64,000 nt of DNA from Antedon mediterranea (taxonomy: Eukaryota > Echinodermata > Crinoidea > Comatulida > Antedonidae): contig NC_092673.1 of NCBI RefSeq assembly GCF_964355755.1, positions 14,637,001 through 14,701,000 of the forward strand, written 5' to 3'. Below are positions 12,263-24,200 of the stretch, piece after piece. Each line of letters opens with the position of its first letter. Positions within the stretch are counted from its first letter, which is position 1. Both the position numbers and the translations under genes were made by a program. The notes below the pieces were generated by a model. The model saw only the letters and a list, made by a program, of their open reading frames with translations. It searched no databases and was not told the origin of the DNA.

Positions 12263-12309
12263 GGTACTTGTTGATCATGTTATTCATCACATCCCCTGAT
12301 TGACAATTG
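12263..12309 (-). pseudogene. LRR unit relic beyond the NLR stop codon
   Basis: On the minus strand this reads NCQSGDVMNNMI, the same pattern as the upstream leucine-rich units (NCNLSGDIMNDMI). It lies about 40 bases after the stop at 12346-12348 and immediately before the LINE. The LRR array therefore once continued and was cut back. Confidence 0.65.
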
Positions 12310-12345
12310 CTTGAGACATAATCAATTGGAAACCAGTATTAATTT

Positions 12346-15293
12346 CTAATACTCGATTCCCCTTCTAAAACACTCTCTTATAATGTGATTCATTACATCC
12401 TCCGATAGATTGCAATTACGCATCGCAAAGTGCTTAAGCTTTGGAGAAATATCCAATAAGTAACACAGCAAAGTAATATCAATACTACTGAGGTTATTAT
12501 CTTCGACTACGAACCATTCTAATGCTGTACTTGAACACACTCCAAACATGTCATTCATTATATCCCCAGATAGATTGCAATTGCGCATTTCGAGTTCACC
12601 GAGCTTTGGAAACATAATCCATAAATGACCCAATAAACGACCATCAATACCAACAAGGTCATTGTCACTGATCTCGATTCTTCGTAATGCTGCACTCCTT
12701 AAATGTGTTCTGAGCATGTCATTCATTATGCAACCTGATAGATTGCAATTATTTATTCGAAGGTACGCCAGTTGAGGAGACACAATCAAAGATCTCAGTG
12801 TAGTACCATCAATGTTACCGAGGTTATTATCATCAATATCAATACCTTGTAATGGCAATGCTACTTTACTATTTGAACACTCTGTGATTAGGCCCTTCAT
12901 TGCGTCTCCTGATAGGCAGCAATTACGCATAAAAAGTGACCTTAGATTAGAAGACATAATCAATAATGAACGCAGTAAACAACCATCAATGTTGCTGAGG
13001 TTGTTATCATCGATACTAAACGATTCTAATGCTACTAAAACTCTACTACTTGAACACTCTATGATCATGTGATTCATTATGTCCCCTGATAGATTGCAAT
13101 TACGCATCGCAAGGTGCTTCAGCTTTGGAGAAATATCCAGCAAACAACCGAGTAAAGTACCATCAATTTGGCAAAGATCATTATTATCAATATCAAATTG
13201 TTCTAATGGTACTTCAATTCTTCTAATTGCACACTCTGTGATCATGTCATTCAGTACGTCCCCCGATATATTGCAATTACACATTGCAAGTTGAACCAGC
13301 TTCGGAGACAAATTCAATAAACAACAGAGTAAAGTACCTTCAATGTTGTCAAGCATATTTCCCGCAATATCAAGGCGTTCTAATGCTACTGGAACTCCAC
13401 TACGTGAACATTCTTTGATCATGTGATTCATAACGACTCCTGATAGATTGCAATTACTTATCGCAAGGTGCTTCAGCTTTGGAGACATAATCAACAAGGA
13501 ACCAAGTAATGTGCCATCTACGTCACTGAGGTTATTATCACTGATATCGATCCCTTGTAATGCTACTTTAACTCCTCTACTTAAACACTCATCAACCATT
13601 TCATTCATTACATCACCTGACAGTTTTTCAAATGTAACTCTACTACACTTGCTTTCGATACCTAAAATGTGTGCAAGAACTCTTCCCTTAGAATCAGATG
13701 CCATCTCTCTACAAAAGATGTCTAAATTATCATTATAATATTTCATGCAATGAAGTTGCATAATGAGATGTATGAAATTATCTTCACAGTATATGTCTGG
13801 ATATGTGTGCTGAATGAACATGCTGATGGATGTTGATATATCGTCTACATGTTTCAGTATTTGTAAATCCTTGCTGGTCATGTAATTAATTAATGCAATT
13901 AACACATTATCCTCATGTCTATTGTTAACATTTACCATATTTCTTGGTAGACTGCGATATGTTGATAAATTATTGGTAATCCAGTGCTTCAAGAATTTAT
14001 CAGCATCATCACCTAGAAAACCAATTGCAAACGCTCTTGCCCCCTCTAAATGTTTGCTTTCTCTAATTACCTCCCATTCATCGTCGTTCAATGGGGTAAG
14101 GAATCGTCTCGTATACTCTGAGGATTCATTCCCTCTACTTTTTCCTTCACATGATTTGCACAAGTAAAATCCTACTAAGGCATCTGAAATTAACTTGTGA
14201 AGAGGTGTGTAAATTGCTTCAAAGTTACATTTCTCAATTGATGAATCTTTATAAACAAATCCAAGTTTCAAAGCCAATTCACCAATATCTTTGTTAGCTT
14301 TGAGGTAATTTTCGTTTATTGAAAGTCGATTTACTTTCAAGCTGTTAAACATACACTTTCCTAAAAACATAATAGCATTTACATATGCCATTGGAATGGT
14401 CTCAAACTTAGAGATCTTCCAGTATTTCTTTTTTGGTTTGTTAAACTGATTCAAAATATTGCAGAAAACTCCTCTAAGGAGGTCAACTTTGTTATCAGGA
14501 AGACTTCCCATTTCTTTCCACATAATACAAAATGAGAGAAGAAACATTGGATTGGAGCACAATGAATAAACTGTTGGGTGTCTACAAAGCTTATCTTTTT
14601 CACCAATGCCCAATTCCTCTCTGAGGGTTTTCCCCAATTCGGGTCTTTTAAAATACACAAAGTGTTTGTCGATGTACTTTCCTATGCCCTCTTTATTAAA
14701 TCCAGTAACTCTTACATGTATATCACTCATTTTTTTGAATTCATCAAGATTACCTGATCTTGATGTGAGTATCACAACACTATTCTCCAAGTATTCCTTT
14801 CTGAAAAGTCTAATTAGGCTTGTATTCTTAGACTTTAATTCTTCTAATCCATCTAACATTAATACAACTTGATTTTCATGATTTACTATGAAACGTTTAA
14901 TTAACTTTGAATCTTGTGGAAGATTAGTTCTCAAACAGAAATCTATCATATCCAGTTGCTTTACAATTAAATCTAGGATTCCCTCATTTACGTCTAATTC
15001 TCTTATGTTCAAAAGAAATACAACTTTACCTTTAAAGGCTTTAATTGATTGATTAGCGTTGTATGCTAAATACCTTAATAAGGTCGTTTTCCCAGTACCT
15101 ACCTCACCCTCTATAAGTACTTTACATGCAGGTGTGGATTGTATAACATCTAACATTCCATCTAATGTTATTAACTCAGTTCCTTTCTTCAAGATTTCCA
15201 TATCACTGAAAATGTCACTTACATTGACTACATAATCACAAATTTGTGGTGTAAATTTGTTGAACAACTGGTGTCTACTAAGTAGAAACATTT
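12346..15293 (-). CDS. NLR exon 12: NACHT ATPase plus about eight LRR units
   Basis: One large exon (acceptor aaaaaatag then AAATG at 15293) encodes 982 residues to TAG. Numbering from the Met at 15291: Walker A GEVGTGKTT at 62-70, Walker B VVLMLDGLEEL at 142-152, sensor-like VVILTSR at 172-178, and a NACHT-associated motif NPMFLLSFC. From about residue 550 there are eight units of 55-59 residues built on a CNLSGDxMNxMIxEC / DNNLSxIDGTLL pattern, an RI-like leucine-rich repeat with two helices and strands per unit. All units lie in this exon without introns. No internal stop is present. NACHT binds ATP and oligomerises; LRRs usually sense or autoinhibit. Confidence 0.93.
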
Positions 15294-18200
15294 CTATTTT
15301 TTCTATAAAAACAAGTTTGATATAAATTAACTACAATAACAAAAAAGTTGATATGATATAAGTAAATCTTAATTGAAATTGTCTTTTGAGACAGACCTTG
15401 GCCATAAAAAAGTTAGTAACTGAAAACATTGCTTAAAAAACTAAACCTGCATTTGCAATTCTCTACAGATCTGCAAATGTTTTTTCAGGGGGATACTCAC
15501 TAACTATAGATTTTATTTATTAGCATAGAATACATTTTGACAAAGCTAATCCAGGTTGCAATCTGGTAGTTTAAAAACATGGAACCCATGTCATTCCCAG
15601 GTTACTGAATTAGATGTAAAAAGAAATTAGATTCAGACTTGACACAGGTTTATTTTAAGCTTAGCAGTGTAGTGCATGTGACATTATAATCATAATACAA
15701 AAAAGCTTCCTTTTTCGTATCACTGACCACATGACACATATTAGATAAAAATACTAGAAAAAAAAAGAACACGCCTCGGTTGATAATTTAATGAATAAAT
15801 TAATAAAAACACTAATGTACTGTTGTTGGATAAAATTACATGTTGTATCAGTGATAAATTAGAGCTATACGACACTTTCCGATCACTCAACTGGGTATTT
15901 ATATCAAACAACAACAATTTATCAAAGCTCTCCTAATTCCAACTTTGAACTTCATAAAAAAAATGCTAAAATATTCAACTTACCCTCAGTAAAAAGTTCC
16001 TCTTTAAGACTGCCGCTAAACCCTGGAGAATCAAATAATATGCAGATACTGTTTATGAATAAATTAAATTTATGTATAACTAAAGATACAATTTTGGGCT
16101 AGACCAGGTATATGGTAGACATCATTTGAATTCTAATCATTAACTAGTTATATAAAACACTATTAGTTTATCTGTATGATTTTTACAACAAGTACAATGA
16201 CTCAAAATTATAATTATGTAATCACAAGGAATGTACACAATTACGGTAAAGCTCTCAGTATTTATGCTAAATTAAGGTTAGGCTTTTCTTCAGTAACATT
16301 CATAATGAGAAGAAATACAGTACAGTAGATTTAATTGCCATTGGCAATGCACCACATGGTTAAAAAATGGTAGCAACTGGAGAGACATCCAAATGATTGA
16401 TGCAAAAGAGTGTCTACATCATTTAAAAAATTACAAGTTAAAGATGTATTGCCCCTTGAAACACAAAAAAATGAAGGTCAAAATATTCTAAATTTAAATT
16501 GGCCATATCAAAGTAATATTAAAGTTATTCACTTTAAGTTGAAAATACATCTAAAAATAAATAAATTTAAAGAATATTTACATACTGTACATAACTTGGC
16601 CTTGTTCTTCTTTATGTATTTCACGGTCTCCTGCACCTATCCAAAGAAATGAATACATCTTGTAACAGCTTTAAGAAATGTTGTTTATAAATTGTTGATT
16701 CTATCCTTATCATTATTTATTCTGTTTCTGCTATAAGTTTTTTCAATAAAAAAAAGTTGCAAAAAAGATTATTATAATTGTTTATGTTTTACAAACTGCT
16801 TTCGTTTATTTTGATAAATGATAAAATAAACTCTAATGCACGTTCAGCTTTCAGTAATCATTTTGAGAATTTTTGCCATGCGACATGTTGAATGATCTGT
16901 GTTCGAAAATCAATTTCTTGTGTGCGCCTTCTATAATTGTTCTACTCAGCATCTAAAGTTGGAGCAAAATGCACAAAAGTTTGCGGAACTAGGGTGGAAA
17001 ATGGTAAAGTACGTCAAGAGTCATCGATCATACCAAAATATTAAAAAAATATTAAGTAGGTCAACTGTACTAACATTTGTAAAGCTAGTTCCTTATTCAC
17101 CGTAGATGCACAAAAGTTCACGGAATTAGGGTGGCAAATGGTTAAGTAGGTCAATGGACATCGATCCATACAAAAATATTTTGAAAAAATTAGGTAGGTC
17201 AAGTGTTATATAACGTTCGTAAAGCTAGTTACTTATTCGCTGTAGAGGGCGTAGATGCACAAAAGTTTGCGTAATTAGGGTGGCAAATATTAAAGTAGGT
17301 CAAAGGTCATCGATTCATACCAAAATATTTTGAAAATATTAAATAACATTCGTAAAAGCCAGTAATTACTTATTCGTCGTAGAGGGCGTAGATGCAAAAA
17401 CGTTTGCAGAGCTAGGGTGGAAAATGGTAAAGTAGGTCAAGGGTCATCGATCCATTCAAGGCTAACATGTTGATGCAATAACAACTCAATTAGACAGTTA
17501 TCACGTATTAGAATCCGTTTTAAAAAATAGTTGTGACTGTCCCTTTAATTGAATTTGAATAAGGAACAGTAACCAACTTCACAGACATGCAAAATTATCT
17601 GTCACAAGATCCCAGACTATATGCTGTTAACCCTACATCCTATAAAACATGAATGTAACTTACCTTTACTTATGATCTCTTCAAGTTCTTCTTTAAGAGA
17701 TTCAAAATGTCTCACTAATTCTATCAAAAGACATTATGATGTAATAAAAAATAGAAATATCATTTTTTTTATCTATAATAAATATCACAGTGCATGAATG
17801 ACTTGCTTACATTCTCTCAGTATAATTAGACTGAATATTTTTGTGTCAAAAAGGTTTTCCTTTTATGTTGATTAAAAAATTATCATTATTAGGTCATGTA
17901 AAAATACAGCAGGACTATACTAACCTATGATAAAAGGGCAATTTAAAAAAAAAATTGAGATGTATGCATTTAATTTGAATCTTTAGTACAAATAATTCAC
18001 AAAAAACTATATGCAATTTGACCCTTTTAATTCGCATAGCCTATAGAAGATGCTGAGGAAATTAAGCCTATTTAAAAATAAGATTTGGAATGTTCATTCA
18101 TAGCCATCAAGAAATGCGGAAAATCGTTTTAAATTGTTTTAGTTGCCAATAATTAATTATCTAATATACATTTAATAGTGTACTCATGGTTTTCAATCAG

Positions 18201-21200
18201 TACGATCAACTTTCTCATTGTCATTGAGTAAAAATTCTCTCGCTTTGCTCGCTCCCCCTCTAGGAAGTGTAGACGATGGTTCTCGGAATGATAATGTTCT
18301 CCTTGTACGTTTTCTGTCGGTTACCATTATTGAAAATGCTTGACATTTGTAAAACTAAACTACTCTGTTTCACAGTGTCTTAGATGATTAATAACATTTT
18401 AAAGTATAGTGTTTATTGTTTGGTAGGGCCCTTATAGGGCAAAGGTGGGGAGGCAGAGTTCATTTGAGGGAGGTGCGTATTCGAGGGATATATGTTAAAT
18501 TTGTTAGCTTTAATAATATGGTAACATTTATAATCAAATGAAATCCTCTAATAGATATGAAAAGTGGTAAAAAAGAATAACAAATGCTTGGTAAATTGTA
18601 GATAACAGTGCGATGAATTCTACTACAAATAATATAATTGTGTTATTATAAATGTGGATGGACGTTTATTAGATAGTTGGGTTGGTGGGGGGGGGGGGGG
18701 GGGGGATTATTATTCAAAGTGATGTTTTATTGGAGAGGCGTTTATTCAAATAAATACCATCCTAATAATTATTAATACATTATTTAATTTAAATATCTTT
18801 TGAAACTAACTGCCGTGACAGAGTGGGCCGTTTCGGCCCAAGAAAGAAGACATTACGGCTTGCAACATGGGCAGACATCTCGGTCCTAACAGGACACAGA
18901 TAGCCTACAGTTATTCCTGCCAGCTTACTCAATAAAACTCGGCTATCAGGATTTCACTCGATTTTAAACAAAATGTCTTATCATCAAATCTCCCTATGTA
19001 ATTTTATAATACTATTCCCCACAATATATTCCGATTCTTTATGCCGTATATTTAATTTTATCTTTATTAATTTGCAGTATAATTTTTATTTTTTAACTAC
19101 TGTAACTTTACACGCGCAGTCCGTTCCTAAAATAAACAAAAAACTGAAATGGCTATGACTAATGGCCAACTTAAGCTCCAGTCCTACTATCTGTTTTTTT
19201 CTTCCGTCTTCCAAAGGGACACTGTATTGATTGATGGAAAGTGTCTGTTTCCAGTCACCTTTAGGGTCAAATCTATTATTTTAACTGCTCCCTTGTGTAT
19301 AAAAGAGAGAAAATAGTTGAACCCAGGTTGTTGCAAGGTGAACTCATCGTAAACCCGGAAATTACTTTGACCGCAAAGAATTGAAATTGAGTTGAAAATC
19401 TACTGTTGAAATCATAAATTTTGTTTAAATACTCTTTATAATATCTTCCTAAGATAGAAATATGGAACAATAGCGTCGAACTGAAAACTAATGTTATAAA
19501 GTCTACGTTTCGCGGTACATCTGGGATAGATAAGGTAGGTATCCAAGGCGGAGATTTGTACCGAAGTTTTTGCATTGTGCTCGCCTATGTCAGAATTAAC
19601 CATAATTGATATATAGATGCTTATAAATTACTACAATTAATATATACAAAATTTGATTAACATTTTCTATAAATAGTTTGAAATGAGATGTCACTGTCAG
19701 TTCATTGGCAATAAAAATCGTCAGAGTTTGGTTCAGATGGTGGGGATATTTATATTTAAATTGTTCAAAATGTCAATAAAAGGCAAACAAAACAAAAATA
19801 GCAGAATTTTTGAAATCTATCCCAGCAGTGGAAAGCATAAAGAAACTTTCTGTGATTTTATACTTTTTGATGCCAAAATATAAACAAATCAGATACAGAA
19901 TCCAATTCATGCCCTGAATATTGTAAAGACTCACTTTCAGCTTCAATTAGTTGATCTTCCAGTGCTTTTTTAGATTGTTTATAAAAGCCTATTGATCCTG
20001 TAAACAAATCAAATACAACATTCAATTACGGCTGTATTTTGCTATTAAGAAAATATTAAGTATTCTAATAAACTTATATTGAACTGAATCAATATTTCAG
20101 CCTACCTTTAATAGATTCAAGTTCTTGCTCAAGATCTCTTTTATTAGTTATTTCAGTGTATATTTGCGCACCAAAATCTAAATATAAAAAACCATGTAAT
20201 ATTAGTATTACTAATAACTTTTTTAGCACGTCTAATAGAAATTAACTTTCATCTGGAAATCATAAAATCACGATGGAAAAAGATCTCTGTCATCTGCTGC
20301 ATAGCACCGAATAAATCATTTACTTCAAAATTTGTGCTCCCAAAATGTGCTCTCAAAATTACTTAATTATTAGTAATTTATGTATTTATTTTTTAATTAC
20401 AATTTTTATATTGACTGCACCTTGTGAAAAACATGGCTAGTTATGGCATACCACAAAATTAATCAGAATGATAAAGATTGTGTTATGAAGATAGTGAGTG
20501 TGTACAGTAGTTCCAGTAGGATCATGCGGAGGAGTCAGGATGGATTAAAGTTAAAACTGGAGTGAAGCAAGGAAACACAATTTCCAGTGGATTGGATCAT
20601 GAAGCATGCAACAGAAGGAAACAACACGGGAATAAGATGAAAATTTACCAGCAAGTTGCTTGTTTGTCATCAACTGTAAATCAAATGCAAACCAAAATTA
20701 CCAAATTACAGGAATATGCAGAAATGACTGGTTAAAGGATAAAAACAAACAAAAAAGAGGTGTTGTGGATAAACAGCTGATCGAACACCATTATAACAAT
20801 ACAGTTTATGGGAAACAATTCAACACGGTTGACAAATATAGTTACTTAGGTACTACTGTCAGCAATCAAGGAGGAGGAGGAGAAGATATGATGAACAGGC
20901 TTCGAAAAGCAATGGGGTCATTTATGAAACTGAAAAAGATATGAAGCTTCAACATTTATTCAAATTACGACTTTTTATATCATTTGTTTTATCAGTGTTA
21001 CTTTACAGCTGTGAGACATGCTTGACACATTTCAATTAAAATGTTTATGAAGAATATTGAGAAGAATAAAGCGAAGTGAAGGTAATGTGATGGAAATGGA
21101 TTGGACATGTGTTACGAATGGAGGATTGCTGCCATTGTATGACAGCTTAAAAATGGTGACCAGAAGGGAGGAGAAAAGTTGTCCAAAAACAAAATGGAGA

Positions 21201-24200
21201 CGAACGGTAGAAAAAGAACCGGAAAACAGAGTTGAGATAGAAATCATCACCGAGAACTCACCTCTTTTTGAGCCAACACTTTCTAGATCCACTTCAGATA
21301 GTGTATAACGTCCTTCATCGATATCAGAAACAGCTACATCTGTATCAATGATAAATTGTAAATCTATGCCAATCGGAGAATGCAGTTGCTATAAAATGCT
21401 TAATTTAAATGTATGATATCATATATAATCAATAAGCTATGGAAATATGCCTTGATAGTACATCCATTAAAAATGGTAAACTAAACAAATAATTATATTT
21501 ATAAAAATAATAACCTATATTGAATTCTTGCTTCTTTCTGCTGATTATTGCTGAATGGAAGTCCTCTGGTTTCTCTAATAAAAAAACAAATATACAAAAT
21601 ACACAACATTTGAATAATCTATCATTTACTAGTAAATAAGATATAAGAATAAAATGTTCCCTACTAAAATTATTTTAAACCAATATTCAGTACAATTACA
21701 ACTATCTTTTTAAAACACACCAACTTCAGCTCCAACATGTTTTGTTTTTTGTTCTTGATCCACATCAATTGTCAAGTGGGTTGTAACATCTTTTTCCTTT
21801 GTATCTTCTGCACACAACACTGCGATCAACAAAAAACGATATACATAAAAGAGTAAACAATTCATTATTGTGGATTGCTTCAAAACGTAAGATATGTTAA
21901 ACATCAAAGAATCTTTGATAACACCAATTTTAAACCAATATGATAATGCAATGCTTAAGTTTTCTTGCTCCAACCATCCTATAAAAAAAACACGACACGT
22001 ACACTTGTAGCACACACAGTAAGAATTGTAATACTGTAGCAAATATTGTTAGCACAGTATATATAATCATTGTAAATAATTATAATAACCTATTTCTGAT
22101 TCCTGTTCCTTGCTGCTGATCACAGATGAACGCGATTCTTCAGGTTTCTCTGTCACACCAATGCTATCTAAATTTGAATAATAATAATTAAGTAATTTTA
22201 TAATATATACTAACTGTAAAATGTAAGAATAAAAGCTGCCTAAATATTTGTAACAACTATTTATTTGTCTATTAAAAATGTACCTATTTCAGGTTCAACA
22301 TGTTTTGTTATCTCTTCTTGGTCCACATCAATTGTCAATTCCAAGTGAGTGTTTAACTCTGTATCCTTTTTTGCTTCTGTAGGTAAATGAACATAATGTA
22401 ACAAAACAAACAAAATAAACAAAATATATTGTTAATAATGTAATGTATTAAGAATAGTAAAAACATCCAATGTTGTATAATAGTATTGCTTCAACATCAA
22501 ATGTTTAAGTATTAATTTTTCTATTCGTCGTTTGTTGATGTTTTGTTTTTTTGTAACATGGTGTACAATGTTATTTACAGGCTCCTTTGTTGTACATCAC
22601 CATCAATTTTTGTATTGTTATATTGATAAGCAAATTAGTCAGAGAAAAACAACTAGATCTGAAACATTTTCTTTAATTATAAAAAGGGCGCAGTTATATT
22701 ACCACTTGATTTTTTTTATTATTACTGTTGTCTTTTGATGGTCAGTACAGTACTCTTATTTTTTACAAGTTCAAACGAAAAGATTAAGTAGAGTTATTTT
22801 TTCTGTTGATCTTTCAATTTCAATTTATTTCCACAAAAAAAAATAACAACATTGTAGACATTCAAACCCCCAAGTTAAAAATTTCGGGAGGTTTACATAT
22901 TTGTTAATGGATTTGTCGCATTCACGTCACCGATGAATGTATGTAGACAATGTCAGGATAGACCTATAGCTGCCGTAAAATGTTCGTACGTTACTGGTGT
23001 TTACCAGCTAGGTCTACAAAACTAAGCTTAGCTAGGCTAGGCATAGAGACAGTCCAAGAGAGCACATTCACTGCGATCTACTTGAAGATGCTGATCAATG
23101 AAATTTCAGAATTTGGCTTTATTGTATTTAATTGATTAAGATTAATCTTATCAAATTGATGAACAATTTGGTAACATGGAGTCATTCGACTTACATGTAC
23201 TATATCTATACATAATTTAGGGAGTATTATGCTCATATCTACATAAAAAATGATTCACTTTGCTGGAAAAATTTTACTGTCAAATGGGATGAACAATTAT
23301 TCTGATTTCTTACCTTCTCCTTTTAACATATTGAGTGCAGTGTGGTACTTTTCATCATCAATATGTATTGTCCATTCTTTTTCAAACCCATTTAAATATT
23401 TCTCTGCAAATAATATTTCTGCCAGTTCTCTTAAGAGGTCCCCATTTCGGTGCTGTACCCATAGATGTTCCAGTGCTTTCGGATCGTATAGAAATACTTC
23501 AAATATGATAGAACTTTGTATCACATTGATGCTTGTACAACCTTTCCTTTTAAAGCAAATTTCAATTTCTTCTTTTCTATCATGGACTATTGATATCACT
23601 TGTTTACCATCATAGATAACTTGCAAATGTCGAGTATCACTTGTTTGTGTAGATGGGTTATCTTCAGAGTCAGGATACCTTCTTTTTAGGTTTATTGGTA
23701 TTTGTGCACCTTCAATAATAAAAACAAATCATATATTTTAAAACATTCACATAGGAAGAATGTTTAATGTATCTCCACAGCATTAGATATCCAGTATCAT
23801 AGTCAATTCTGTAATACAAGTTAAAGTTAGGGTTAGGAAGCTTATGGCATATGATACAGGTATCACATGTGATATGATACCATATCTACAAAGAATTGAC
23901 TAGGATTCATAAGTTTATGACACATAAATTAATATACTTGAAAGAAAGTTTATGAAAAAAAACACTTTTAGTAACTTGAACAAAGAGTACCAAAAACTAT
24001 AGAATAAATATATTTGTGATTAAATTATATGTCAATAAATTATAAAATTATGATACATACAGATATCAAGTAGTACATTCCTTGCTAATGGACTAAGGAG
24101 ATCAGCAAACCTCTTTATTTTATCTTCATCATCTGCCAAAGTTGTGTTTCTTTCCAATTGAAACACCACATCCCACATATTGGTTGGATCGATTTGCAGG

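Noticed and set aside
12812-13738. Plus-strand ORFs over the LRR region
   Set aside because: They are antisense shadows of the minus-strand LRR units.
20660-20944. 94-residue ORF as a gene
   Set aside because: It reads as the C-terminal part of a decayed LINE with shifts on both sides.
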